64,000 bases of DNA from positions 1,922,001-1,986,000 of the forward strand of contig NZ_CP096882.1 in NCBI RefSeq assembly GCF_023273875.1. The letters run 5' to 3'. The DNA is from Pseudarthrobacter sp. SSS035. GTDB lineage: Bacteria > Actinomycetota > Actinomycetes > Actinomycetales > Micrococcaceae. Below the pieces are notes generated by a model. The model saw nothing but the letters and a program-made list of their open reading frames with translations. It searched no databases and had not been told where the DNA came from. The translations under genes and the position numbers were made by a program. Shown one piece after another: positions 33,217 to 41,549 of this stretch (position 1 is the stretch's first letter; every line of letters begins with the position of its first letter).

Positions 33217-34185
33217 TTAGCCCTGCCCCAGCAGGTGGTTGGGCAGGGGGTTCCCCGGGGCGGTCCCACGGATTTCGAGCAGTTCGCGGGCGTGTGCATG
33301 CAGCCGCGTATCTTCCGCCGATACCGGCACCCAGCCGGGGACGGGCACCGAGTTGCCGTCGGCGTCTCGTGCCACCATCACTGTGAGGCAATACGTGGTG
33401 AGGTTCAGTTCCTTGCCCCTCGGATCTCCGGAGCGCACATGTACGGCGATGTGCATGCCTTTGGTCCCGGTGTAGACCAGCCTGGCCTCGACCTCCACCA
33501 CATGGCCGATCAGCAGGGGCCGGTAGAAGCGCACGCCACCGGAGAATACCGCCACGGTGTCCATGCCGCAGTAGCGGGACGCGCAGACGTAGGCGGCTTC
33601 GTCGATCCACTTCATCACGATGCCGCCGTGCACTTTCCCGCCCCAGTTCACGTCCGTGGGGGCGGCCATGAACCGCAGCGTGACGCGTTCGGCGGTCCCG
33701 GCGTCCGTATATACCTGGGCGTTCATGGCTTCGACGATCCGTTCACGGACCTTGATCCGCGCCAGGGCATGGTCCCGCTGTTCGATCTCCGCGGCCGTGA
33801 CCGGTTCGAACTGTTTGACGGGGATCGGCTTGCCGTTGTCGCCGACCGCCACAAAGATCACCATGCACTGGCTGCGCATCGTGGCAGGCCCGCCCTTGGG
33901 GTCGCTTGACGAGACGACGGTCCGGATGTGCATGGAGGAGCGTCCCGTGTAGACGATGGTGGCCTCCACCTCCACCATGTCGCCGCTGTTCACGGGGTCC
34001 GCGAAGTGGATGTTGCCCACGTAGGCGGTGACGCAGTAGGACTTCGCCCAGCCCACGGCAGCAGCGTACGCAGCCTTGTCCACCCATTCGAGGACGGTCC
34101 CCGCATCCACCGAGCCGCTGTGGCCCACATCCGTGGGGGCAGCCAGGAAGCGGAGGGTTACGGAATTGGCCGCGGTCTCAGTCAT
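33217..34185 (-). CDS. Acyl-CoA thioesterase, double hotdog
   Basis: 322 residues comprising two hotdog domains, each with SVTLRFLAAPTDVGHSG- or RVTLRFMAAPTDVNWGG-type strand and helix signatures (about 8-130 and 165-290). These enzymes hydrolyse acyl-CoA to free acid and CoA; the tandem arrangement is typical of YciA/BACH-type thioesterases. Its 3' end converges on dnaB; the 20-base direct repeat at 33186-33205 and 33219-33238 sits at the stop codon and looks like a small tandem slippage. Substrate chain length is unknown. Confidence 0.82.
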   Translation of the reverse strand: MTETAANSVTLRFLAAPTDVGHSGSVDAGTVLEWVDKAAYAAAVGWAKSYCVTAYVGNIHFADPVNSGDMVEVEATIVYTGRSSMHIRTVVSSSDPKGGPATMRSQCMVIFVAVGDNGKPIPVKQFEPVTAAEIEQRDHALARIKVRERIVEAMNAQVYTDAGTAERVTLRFMAAPTDVNWGGKVHGGIVMKWIDEAAYVCASRYCGMDTVAVFSGGVRFYRPLLIGHVVEVEARLVYTGTKGMHIAVHVRSGDPRGKELNLTTYCLTVMVARDADGNSVPVPGWVPVSAEDTRLHAHARELLEIRGTAPGNPLPNHLLGQG

Positions 34186-34250
34186 GCTGCGATCTTACTG
34201 AGGCGCGGTGTTACCGGAGGGTCGGGGCCGACACATACCCGCAACGGGAA

Positions 34251-34285
34251 CTGCCCCGCCCGCCCTTTGGGGGCGGGCAGGGCAG
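34251..34285. terminator. GC-rich 15-bp hairpin
   Basis: The stem CTGCCCCGCCCGCCC pairs with GGGCGGGCAGGGCAG (one mismatch) around loop TTTGG. It lies in the 325-bp gap between the thioesterase and AztD genes and is not directly after either gene, so its function is uncertain. The rest of the gap shows nothing apart from the site at 34458-34472. Confidence 0.4.
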
Positions 34286-34457
34286 TTCTGTCTGTGGACT
34301 ATCGCTCACAGCGTTTATCAGTACAACGTTTGTTTAGGTCAAGGGTTTCCTGGTGGTTTCTGGGAGTTTTTGATGTCAGGTGGTGTTTTGGGTGAAAATG
34401 CGATGCCTTGAGCGTCCCGCCATGACGCGGCCGAGGTCATCCAATTTGCATCACTAT

Positions 34458-34472
34458 TGATAATGACTATCG
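34458..34472 (+). promoter_or_regulatory. Zur/Fur-like operator
   Basis: TGATAATGACTATCG matches the palindrome TGATAATGATTATCA at 13 of 15 positions, a form close to Fur-family (Zur) boxes. It lies about 40 bp before the AztD start. This fits induction under zinc starvation, as for zinc-scavenging genes in other actinobacteria. Zur binding is inferred. Confidence 0.6.
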
Positions 34473-34510
34473 TTAGCGATATGATAAAAACCCACTTACA
34501 TCCCGGCCAT

Positions 34511-35806
34511 ATGCGCATTTATCCGCAGGCTCTCCCGGCAGTTCTCGCGGTTTCGGCACTGCTCCTCACTGCGTGCGGGGCTGCTCCGGGCGCGGGCTCC
34601 GGACCGTCGCAGGCCGCAGGCCCTGACTCGGCCGGCACCTCCGCTTCTGCCACAGCAGGGCAGGCGAAGGAAGGCCAGGCACCCACCCCTCGGCTGGTCC
34701 TGACCCACGACGCTGGCATCACGGTTCTTGACGCGAAGACGCTGAAGCCCGTGGAGGAAGTGCCGCTGGAAGGCTTCAACCGCCTCAGCCCGGCGGGCGA
34801 CGGCCGCCACGTCCTGGTGGCCACCGGAGATTCCTTCCGCGTCTTCGATGCCGGTGTGTGGACCGAGGCGCACGGCGACCATGGGCACTCCTATGCCGCC
34901 GCGCCTCGGCTGACGGACCGGGCCTTCGGCGCCAGCAAGGCCGGCCACGTGGTCAACCACGCCGGGAAGACAGTGCTGTTCAATGACGGTTCAGGGAAGG
35001 TGGAGGTCTTTGACCCGGCCGCGCTGACTGATGCACTCAAGGCCGGCCTGCCCGAGACCAGCACCTACACCGCACCCGAAGCCCACCACGGCGTCGCCAT
35101 CGCGTTGGAGGATGGGAAGCTGCTGGTCACCCTCGGGAACGAGGAGGGCCGCACTGGCCTGGCGCTGCTGAGTGCGCCGGGAAATGGCGGCGGGCAGGGA
35201 CGCGGTGAACTGCTCCGCAACGAGGAGTGCCCCGGCGTGCATGGTGAGGCAGTGGCGGGCCATGAAACCGTGGTGGTGGGCTGTGAGGACGGCATGCTGG
35301 TCTACCGCAACGGCGCCTTCACCAAGGTTGCAAGCCCTGACCCGTACGGCCGCATGGGCAACCAGGCCGGAAGCCACGAATCTCCGGTGATCCTCGGCGA
35401 TTACAAGGTGGACAGGGACGCCGACCTGGAGCGGCCTACCCGGATCTCGCTGGTCAACACCGACACCGGGACCTTGCAGCTGGTGGACCTGGGCGCCAGC
35501 TATTCCTTCCGTTCCCTGGGCCGCGGTCCGGGCGGGGAGGCTCTGGTGCTGGGCACGGACGGGGCGCTTCACGTGATTGATCCGACGACGGGCGAGGAGA
35601 CCGCTGCCATTCCCGTGGTTGGCGCCTGGACGGAGCCGGATGCCTGGCAGGATCCCCGCCCGACCCTGTTTGTCCAGGGCTCAACCGCCTTCATCACCGA
35701 GCCCGCGGCTTCCAGGATCCACGCCGTGGATCTCAAATTCGGGAAAATCATCAAAAGCGCGGACCTGGACCACGTGCCCAACGAACTGACTGGGGTGACC
35801 GGCTGA
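34511..35806 (+). CDS. aztD: Zinc metallochaperone AztD-like lipoprotein
   Basis: 431 residues. The lipoprotein signal MRIYPQALPAVLAVSALLLT is followed by lipobox LLTAC (Cys22), and a Ser/Ala/Gly-rich tether leads into a beta-propeller-like domain. The His-rich TEAHGDHGHSYAAAPRL segment supplies candidate zinc ligands. AztD proteins hand zinc to the AztC binding protein of an ABC importer. No aztABC genes are adjacent here, so this is an orphan or the partner genes lie elsewhere. The start ATG 34511 is chosen because the Zur-like box overlaps any earlier start. Confidence 0.78.
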   Translation: MRIYPQALPAVLAVSALLLTACGAAPGAGSGPSQAAGPDSAGTSASATAGQAKEGQAPTPRLVLTHDAGITVLDAKTLKPVEEVPLEGFNRLSPAGDGRHVLVATGDSFRVFDAGVWTEAHGDHGHSYAAAPRLTDRAFGASKAGHVVNHAGKTVLFNDGSGKVEVFDPAALTDALKAGLPETSTYTAPEAHHGVAIALEDGKLLVTLGNEEGRTGLALLSAPGNGGGQGRGELLRNEECPGVHGEAVAGHETVVVGCEDGMLVYRNGAFTKVASPDPYGRMGNQAGSHESPVILGDYKVDRDADLERPTRISLVNTDTGTLQLVDLGASYSFRSLGRGPGGEALVLGTDGALHVIDPTTGEETAAIPVVGAWTEPDAWQDPRPTLFVQGSTAFITEPAASRIHAVDLKFGKIIKSADLDHVPNELTGVTG

Positions 35807-35833
35807 CGTTTCTGCCACGGCAAAGACGTTAAG

Positions 35834-35877
35834 GCCCGACGGCGGACCGGCACCTGGGTGCCTGTCCGCCGTCGGGC
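35834..35877. terminator. Bidirectional terminator between aztD and doxX
   Basis: GCCCGACGGCGGA ... TCCGCCGTCGGGC is a 13-bp perfect outer stem with an inner GGCACC/GGTGCC stem, sitting between two convergent genes. It lacks a strong T-tract. Confidence 0.65.
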
Positions 35878-35901
35878 GTTGCTCGTTGAAGAGGAGTCCG
35901 C

Positions 35902-36336
35902 TTAGGCGAGGACTGCCAGCTTGTTGTTCATGCGGCCGAACACGGCGCGGTCCACGGACACGCGGCCGGCTCCGGTGAGCGCAAGTGCGAGGGCGGCAGC
36001 GCCCAGGAGCAGCACCAGTTCGTACCCGCCCTTGTCAGCGAAAACTCCTGCCGGGGCATGCACCAGGAAGAAGGCGCCGATCATGTTGACGGCCAGCAGT
36101 GCGGCCACCACGCGGGTGAGGACGCCCAGGATGAGGGCAATGCCGCCAGCCAGTTCGAGGCCTGCGACGAAGGGCGCTGACACGTTGGCTGCCGGAACGC
36201 CCATCTGGGTGAACGCGGCCTGGGTGCCGGCGATGGTCCATTCGTTGAACTTCTGCCAGCCGTGGGCGGCGAAGAGGAAGCCGAGGGCGACGCGCAGGAC
36301 GGTGATGGCAGCGGTGGTGAGGCGTGACTGATTCAT
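35902..36336 (-). CDS. DoxX family membrane protein
   Basis: 144 residues with four predicted helices; LRVALGFLFAAHGWQKF and GLELAGGIALILGVLTRV are the family landmarks. DoxX proteins are small membrane partners of oxidoreductases or thiosulfate:quinone systems; a precise role is not known. ATG 36336 is preferred over a frame reaching 36372, which would cross the palindrome at 36357-36376. There is no operon partner: the next gene is divergent. Confidence 0.82.
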   Translation of the reverse strand: MNQSRLTTAAITVLRVALGFLFAAHGWQKFNEWTIAGTQAAFTQMGVPAANVSAPFVAGLELAGGIALILGVLTRVVAALLAVNMIGAFFLVHAPAGVFADKGGYELVLLLGAAALALALTGAGRVSVDRAVFGRMNNKLAVLA

Positions 36337-36356
36337 AAGTCGAGTCTCTCTGACAA

Positions 36357-36376
36357 TTAGTTGAAGTGTCAACTAA
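36357..36376 (-). promoter_or_regulatory. 20-bp operator palindrome before doxX
   Basis: TTAGTTGA-AGTG-TCAACTAA has perfect 8-bp arms, 20 bases before the doxX ATG. It resembles MarR-family sites (AGTTGA/TCAACT). Repressor identity is unknown; no MarR gene is in the immediate neighbourhood. Confidence 0.55.
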
Positions 36377-36464
36377 TGGTCAGGCATTGTGTCCTTTGTC
36401 ATGACTTCCGGCGTCACGGAAGCGGAGCAGCCAGGTGGGCGGCGCCGGCCGTTAGGCTGAAACC

Positions 36465-37817
36465 GTGCCCAACCAGTCCGCCCCCGCTGCCGTCCAGCGT
36501 CCTGCCAGCCATGCGCGGGAAATCCTGCGGCTCGCCGTGCCGGCGTTCGGCGCACTGATCGCCGAACCGCTGTTCCTGCTCGCGGATTCGGCCATTGTGG
36601 GCCATCTCGGCGTGGCCCAGCTGGCCGGGGTGGGGCTCGCCTCCGCTGTGCTGCACACCGCTGTCGGCCTGATGGTTTTCCTCGCCTACTCCACCACCCC
36701 GGCGGTGGCCCGCGCGATGGGACACGGCCAGCTGGGCAAGGCACTCGCCGCAGGGCGCGACGGCGTCTGGCTGGCACTTCTGCTCGGCGTGGTCCTGGCC
36801 GTGGCCGGCTTCTGGGCCGCTGAACCGCTGGTGGCCGCTATGGGGGCGGAAGGTGAAGTCCGTTCGTTCGCTGTGGACTATCTCCGCTGGTCCATGCCCG
36901 GCCTGGTGGCCATGCTGCTCATCTTCGCGGGCACCGGCGTCCTGCGCGGATTGCAGGACACCAGGACGCCGCTGCTCGTGGCCACGGCAGGCTTTGCCTT
37001 GAATATTGCCCTCAACCTGTGGCTGGTCTACGGGCTGGACTGGTCCGTTGCGGGCTCGGCGGCGGGCACCAGTGTGGCGCAATGGGCCATGGCGGCCGTC
37101 TATCTGGTGATGGTCCAGCGCAATGCCGCCCGGCACGGCATCAGCCTGTGGCCCGACTGGAGCGGCATCCGCGCAATGACCCGGGTCGGTTCGTGGCTTA
37201 TGCTCCGCACGCTGAGCCTGCGCATCGCCATCCTGGCCACGGTATTTGTGGTCACGGGGCAAGGTGCCGTCAACCTGGCGGCACACCAGCTGGCCATGAC
37301 CATCTTCTCGTTCCTCGCCTTTGCCCTCGATGCCCTTGCCATCGCCGCCCAGGCCCTGATCGGCAAGGAACTGGGCGCCTCCAACGCCGTCAGGGCGCGG
37401 CACCTGACCCGGACCATGATCCGCTGGGGCATCGGATTCGGCGTGGTCACGGGAGCCCTGCTGGCCGTCGCGGCGCCCTGGGCAGGGGCTCTGTTCACTT
37501 CCGACGCCGGCGTCCAGTCCGTGCTGACCTACGCCCTGTGGATCCTCGCCGCCGGTCAGCCTCTTGCCGGTTATGTTTTTGTCCTGGACGGCGTGCTGAT
37601 CGGCGCCGGAGACGCCAAGTACCTGGCGGTGGCGGGCGTGGTCAACCTCGCTGTCTACGTCCCCATGCTCGTGGCCGTTGCTGCCTCCGGCATGTCCGCC
37701 GCTGCAGGCCTCGTGTGGTTGTGGGCCGCGTTTGCGCTGGGGTATATGGCCGCCCGGGCGCTGACGCTGGGCCTGCGCGCCCGGTCGGACCGCTGGATGG
37801 TGCTGGGTTCGCCATAG
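36465..37817 (+). CDS. MATE family efflux transporter (DinF-like)
   Basis: 450 residues, 12 transmembrane helices. The N-terminal half has EPLFLLADSAIVGHLGVAQLAGVG, a MATE signature, and the C-terminal half LARTxL-like repeats (ALDALAIAAQALIGKELGAS). It exports organic cations or drugs using Na+ or H+ gradients. GTG 36465 is the start of the frame. It is followed by a small membrane protein 25 bp downstream and may share transcription with it. Confidence 0.85.
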   Translation: MPNQSAPAAVQRPASHAREILRLAVPAFGALIAEPLFLLADSAIVGHLGVAQLAGVGLASAVLHTAVGLMVFLAYSTTPAVARAMGHGQLGKALAAGRDGVWLALLLGVVLAVAGFWAAEPLVAAMGAEGEVRSFAVDYLRWSMPGLVAMLLIFAGTGVLRGLQDTRTPLLVATAGFALNIALNLWLVYGLDWSVAGSAAGTSVAQWAMAAVYLVMVQRNAARHGISLWPDWSGIRAMTRVGSWLMLRTLSLRIAILATVFVVTGQGAVNLAAHQLAMTIFSFLAFALDALAIAAQALIGKELGASNAVRARHLTRTMIRWGIGFGVVTGALLAVAAPWAGALFTSDAGVQSVLTYALWILAAGQPLAGYVFVLDGVLIGAGDAKYLAVAGVVNLAVYVPMLVAVAASGMSAAAGLVWLWAAFALGYMAARALTLGLRARSDRWMVLGSP

Positions 37818-37842
37818 GGCCGGCGGCCACTAAACTGGACCG

Positions 37843-38433
37843 GTGAACCAACCACTGACACCCACAGATGCTCCCGCCGGCACCGCCCAGCAGGCAGACC
37901 TGTGGAAGCCGGTGCTGCTCCGGGCCGTGGCCGCACTGGTGTTCGGCGCCGTGACCATTTTCTGGGCCGGACCATCGGTCCAGGTCATGGGCTGGGCGGG
38001 CGGGCTGTATCTGCTGGTCACGGGCCTGCTGCTGCTCTGGGCCATCCCGAAGACCGGCTACGCGCGGGACGGCATGCCCGGCAAAATCCTCTCCGCTGCC
38101 GGGGCCGCCCTGGCAGGCGCCGGTGTTGCCTTGGCGTTGCTTCACGGGGACCGCGTCTTCGGCGTCGTCGCGGCAGTGGGACTTGGCCTGGCCGGAGCCG
38201 TGGAGCTGTACTGCGGCCTCAAGTATCGCGGCCGGCACGTGCTGGCCCGCGACTGGCTGGCCTCGGGCATCATCGGGCTCGGTACCGCGGCGATCCTGCC
38301 CTTCTTCATCAGCCTCGGAGCCCATGCCCTGCTGGGCGTCGCCGGCGGCGGAGCCATCATCTCCGGTGTGCTCTGGGTCCTGTCGGGGTTGACTCTAAGG
38401 CACGATTCCCGGCCCGCCTCCGCGAAGCCGTAA
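37843..38433 (+). CDS. Multi-pass membrane protein, DUF308/HdeD-like
   Basis: 196 residues with about six short hydrophobic segments (LLRAVAALVFGAVTIFWAG, AGGLYLLVTGLLLLWAIP, then similar). The repeat pattern resembles HdeD/DUF308 acid-stress membrane proteins, but I see no diagnostic motif, so the label is tentative. GTG 37843 opens the frame 25 bp after the MATE gene. Function unknown. Confidence 0.6.
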   Translation: MNQPLTPTDAPAGTAQQADLWKPVLLRAVAALVFGAVTIFWAGPSVQVMGWAGGLYLLVTGLLLLWAIPKTGYARDGMPGKILSAAGAALAGAGVALALLHGDRVFGVVAAVGLGLAGAVELYCGLKYRGRHVLARDWLASGIIGLGTAAILPFFISLGAHALLGVAGGGAIISGVLWVLSGLTLRHDSRPASAKP

Positions 38434-38538
38434 ACTAGAAGCGAAAGGTTCTACCCGGCGTAGAAAACGCGCCCGGAACAACCCCACACACATTCGAACC
38501 AGCACGCCCTTCGGCATGGCTGTAGGAGAGGAACTACC

Positions 38539-38910
38539 TTGGCAGACCAGAAACCAGGAAAACCGCGCAAGCTGCGGACCTCGGTGAAGGGGCCGCTGAT
38601 GTTCTCTGCGTTCTGGGCCGTCCTCGCCTTCGTTACGGTGCTGATCTTCGCCTCCGGCGGCAGCTCGAAGACCCCGCGGTTCGACCTCGCCTTCACGGGC
38701 GCCGGCATCGCGTTCATCGTCACGCTGGTGATCGCGGCCATGCTGGCCATGAGCCACAAGGAGAACTCCGAACACCTGGGCAAGGGATCCGGCGTCAACC
38801 TGAGTTCAGCCCGGAAACCGTCGCACGGATTCGGGGGACACGGCCCCAGCCAGGCCGGCGGCGCCCCTGAGACCCCGGACGCTGACGGTACCGGCTCCAG
38901 CCACTCCTAG
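38539..38910 (+). CDS. Hypothetical membrane protein
   Basis: 123 residues with two transmembrane helices (LMFSAFWAVLAFVTVLIFA, then GAGIAFIVTLVIAAMLAMS) and a hydrophilic, Gly/Ser/His-rich tail. TTG 38539 follows AGGAGAGG. The last codons overlap the convergent CGNR gene by four bases. No family recognised. Confidence 0.65.
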   Translation: MADQKPGKPRKLRTSVKGPLMFSAFWAVLAFVTVLIFASGGSSKTPRFDLAFTGAGIAFIVTLVIAAMLAMSHKENSEHLGKGSGVNLSSARKPSHGFGGHGPSQAGGAPETPDADGTGSSHS

Positions 38911-39452
38911 CGAACGGTAGCCTGCCGCGCGCGGTACGCTGCCACGTGCGCGCGGTTGGCGCAGTTCCCGGTATCGCAATACCGTTTTGACCGGTTGCGG
39001 CTGAGGTCCAGGACCACGGCGTCGCAGTCCTCGGCCTCGCACACGAGCATGCGGTCCATCTCCTTGCTCCGGATCACGTCCGCCAGGGCCATGGCGGCTT
39101 CGGTGCCCATGCGCTCTGCCAGCGGCGCGTCCCTGGCAGTGGCGTGCAGATGCCAGTCCCACTCATCGTGCTTCATCAGCTGGGGGAGCGCGTTGGCCTC
39201 GCGCAACAGGCGGTTGACGCCCGCCACAGCAGAGTCTTCGTCTGCAGTCCAGAGGGCGGCGAGCCGCCCGCGCAGTTCGTGGACACTCGACAGCTCCGCC
39301 GCATCGCCCGCGCGGGCTCCACTGAACCCCTCGGACTGAAGGAAATGATCCAGGTCCGCCACTGTGGCAAGCGATTCGCGTCCGTTGGCGGCGGTGTTGA
39401 TCAGATTGACGACGGCGCGCAGGGCTATTTCGGTGTCAGGGGCAAAGACCAT
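38907..39452 (-). CDS. CGNR zinc-finger transcriptional regulator (ABATE domain)
   Basis: 181 residues. An N-terminal ABATE-type domain (VVNLINTAAN) is followed by the C-terminal CGNR zinc finger: CEAEDCDAVVLDLSRNRSKRYCDTGNCANRAHVAAYRAR, i.e. Cys4 with the signature of this family, thought to bind DNA and sense ligands or stress. It is divergent from the EamA transporter at 39524 with 71 bp between, so it probably regulates that transporter and itself. The inverted pair at 39481-39513 may be its site. Confidence 0.8.
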   Translation of the reverse strand: MVFAPDTEIALRAVVNLINTAANGRESLATVADLDHFLQSEGFSGARAGDAAELSSVHELRGRLAALWTADEDSAVAGVNRLLREANALPQLMKHDEWDWHLHATARDAPLAERMGTEAAMALADVIRSKEMDRMLVCEAEDCDAVVLDLSRNRSKRYCDTGNCANRAHVAAYRARQATVR

Positions 39453-39480
39453 CTTGACTCCTTACTGAGATCGGGCGTAA

Positions 39481-39513
39481 TGTCAGGACCATTACCCCAC
39501 TTTACTCCTGACA
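39481..39513. promoter_or_regulatory. Spaced inverted repeat in CGNR/EamA divergent promoter
   Basis: TGTCAGGA (39481-39488) and TCCTGACA (39506-39513) are perfect 8-bp arms 17 bases apart, within the 71-bp divergent interval. The right arm abuts the Shine-Dalgarno of the transporter gene. It is a plausible binding site for the CGNR protein. Confidence 0.4.
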
Positions 39514-39523
39514 GGAGGCGTCG

Positions 39524-40528
39524 GTGACTGCCGCCCCTAACCCCGCAGCCGCGGGCGGATTCCTTGGCTCCGGCCTTGGAATCGCGTTGTTCTCTTCTGC
39601 CGTCTTCGGGCTCTCCGGCTCCTTCGCCAAAGCGCTCCTGGAAACCGGATGGTCCCCGGGCGCTGCCGTAACGGCCCGCCTGACCGGTGCCGCGCTGATT
39701 CTCGCTGTTCCTGCCGTTCTGGCTTTGCGCGGACGGTGGTACCAGCTGCGCGACAACTGGGTCACCATCGGTCTATTCGGCCTGATCGGCGTGGCCGCGT
39801 GCCAGCTGTTCTACTTCAACGCGGTAGCCCGCCTTTCCGTGGGCGTAGCGCTGTTGCTTGAATACCTGGCTCCCGTCCTCATCGTGCTTTGGCTTTGGGG
39901 AACCAGCAAGAAGCGGCCACGTGCGTTGACGTTCGGCGGAACCATGCTGTCGCTCGGCGGCCTGGTCCTCGTGCTGGACCTCACCGGAACGGTCAAGATC
40001 GACATCATCGGGGTCCTGTGGGGGGTGGCCGCTGCCGTATGCCTTGCCATCTACTTCTTCATCACGGCCAAGGAGAATGATTCCCTGCCGCCCATCGTCC
40101 TGGCGTCCGCCGGGCTGCTGGTGGGGGCGGCCGTTATGTGGCTTGCGGCGGCCACGGGACTGCTTCCCATGGCCTTCAGCACCGCGGATACCAGGCTCGG
40201 GCCCTGGATCACACCCTGGTGGGTTTCCCTCGGTGGCCTGGTCATCCTGGCAACAGTCCTGGCGTACGTTTCCGGCATTGTCGCTGCCCGCGCCCTTGGC
40301 TCCAAGGTTGCATCCTTCGTCTCGCTGACCGAGGTGCTGTTCGCCGTGACCTGGGCCTGGCTGCTTCTGGGTGAGCTGCCCGGTGCCATCCAACTCCTGG
40401 GCGGCGCTCTCATTGTCGGCGGGGTGGTTCTGGTCCGGCTGGACGAGCTGCGCTTCGGCACGGCCGCTGCAACTGTCGGTGCGCCAGCCCCGTTGGACCA
40501 CGCGAACGACGTCGAACCTGTGCCCTGA
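39524..40528 (+). CDS. EamA/RhaT-type DMT transporter
   Basis: 334 residues, ten transmembrane helices in two EamA repeats (SSAVFGLSGSFAKALLETGW in the first; LASAGLLVGAAVMWLAA and VLAYVSGIVAARALGSKVAS in the second). The DMT superfamily exports small metabolites such as amino acids or nucleotide precursors; substrate unknown. GTG 39524 with AGGAGG six bases upstream. It pairs divergently with the CGNR regulator. Confidence 0.85.
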   Translation: MTAAPNPAAAGGFLGSGLGIALFSSAVFGLSGSFAKALLETGWSPGAAVTARLTGAALILAVPAVLALRGRWYQLRDNWVTIGLFGLIGVAACQLFYFNAVARLSVGVALLLEYLAPVLIVLWLWGTSKKRPRALTFGGTMLSLGGLVLVLDLTGTVKIDIIGVLWGVAAAVCLAIYFFITAKENDSLPPIVLASAGLLVGAAVMWLAAATGLLPMAFSTADTRLGPWITPWWVSLGGLVILATVLAYVSGIVAARALGSKVASFVSLTEVLFAVTWAWLLLGELPGAIQLLGGALIVGGVVLVRLDELRFGTAAATVGAPAPLDHANDVEPVP

Positions 40529-40648
40529 GTGCCGGCTGCCTTGCCCTGAAGGACTTGCCCTAAAGGGCAGGTGCCAGAGCTCGGGGCACCGCCGCCGCCC
40601 CGCCGTTGTGCCTCCGTTTTCGTTTGTGTCCCGGCCGTTAAATGCCAC

Positions 40649-40679
40649 GGGGCCCGGACACTGTGCAGTGTCCGGGCCC
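40649..40679. terminator. Long GC-rich hairpin near the WXG100 gene
   Basis: GGGCCCGGACACTG and CAGTGTCCGGGCCC are perfect 14-bp arms around TG, 21 bases after the stop of the minus-strand WXG100 gene and also downstream of the EamA gene. It has no clear T-tract and probably terminates both. Confidence 0.6.
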
Positions 40680-40699
40680 TCGCAATAGGGCTTCTGCGG

Positions 40700-40963
40700 T
40701 TAGCGTGAAGCCTGGTCCTGCTCGCTGGCGTTCTTGGTGGCCTTCTGGCCCGCGTCCTTCAGCGCCTGGATGACCTGGTTCAGCGCCGCCGTGTGCGTGC
40801 CGGACCATTCGCCGCGGAAGTGGTCGGCGTCCGGGCCCTTCCAGTTGGTGCTGTCCAGCACGCGGGTCAGGTTGGACCTCTGCTGCTCGATCTCGCCGGC
40901 ACCGGCCTGCAGCTTGCTGCCAAGAGTCCTGAGCTGTTCTACATCTGCGCCCCACATAGCCAT
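40700..40963 (-). CDS. WXG100 family protein (ESAT-6-like)
   Basis: 87 residues, with the WXG turn (STNWKGPDADHF) between two predicted helices and LQAGAGEIEQQRSNL preceding it. WXG100 proteins are small secreted dimers exported by type VII (ESX) systems. No other ESX genes are in this window, so it may use a remote secretion system. ATG 40963 has a GGAG-type ribosome-binding site. Confidence 0.85.
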   Translation of the reverse strand: MAMWGADVEQLRTLGSKLQAGAGEIEQQRSNLTRVLDSTNWKGPDADHFRGEWSGTHTAALNQVIQALKDAGQKATKNASEQDQASR

Positions 40964-41199
40964 CAGTTTTCTCCTCGTTAGTCTTGGATCCGATCCAGAT
41001 CGGCATCCCCAGCGGCCCCCGGCTCATCCGGAAGATCCATTACCTAGAACCTATCCCGGCCCCAAATCACTGTCGATGGGCACCGCTGCCCATGCACCGC
41101 TCCCCATGGGCCACAGCGCCCGGTGGTTGAATCTCGACAAGCTCGATCACCGGTGGGCTGGGGGTCGATCCGAGGCGTTCCAGAGCCTAGCATGGGCAT

Positions 41200-41472
41200 A
41201 TGTGCCGGAACATCCGAACCCTCCACAATTTCGAACCCCATGCCACCTCTGAGGAAGTGCATGCCGCCGCGCTGCAGTATGTGCGCAAGGTCAGCGGCAG
41301 CACCAAGCCGTCCAAGGCCAACGAGGACGCCTTCGAAGCGGCGGTGCACGAGATCGCCCACATCACCCAACACCTGCTGGATTCGCTGGTCACCCACGCT
41401 CCCGCCAAACACCGGGACGAAGAGGCCGCCAAAGCCAGGGCCCGCGCGGCCGTGCGCTTCGGCACCGCCTGA
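41200..41472 (+). CDS. DUF2277 family protein
   Basis: 90 residues, starting MCRNIRTLHNFEPHATSEEV and continuing AALQYVRKVSGSTKPSKANE, the complete signature of DUF2277. Function unknown. It is a stand-alone gene between the WXG100 gene and copA. Confidence 0.9.
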   Translation: MCRNIRTLHNFEPHATSEEVHAAALQYVRKVSGSTKPSKANEDAFEAAVHEIAHITQHLLDSLVTHAPAKHRDEEAAKARARAAVRFGTA

Positions 41473-41549
41473 GCCGCGCGTCCCCTCAAAGTAAGTAGCG
41501 CCAACAGTCGTTTTGAGCGTTAGCGCGACCTGGTTGCGGTGGGCGCTGC

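Noticed and set aside
33186..33238. 20-base direct repeat as an attachment site or tRNA-like scar
   Set aside because: The second copy covers the thioesterase stop codon and the repeat is only 33 bases apart; simple local duplication is enough.
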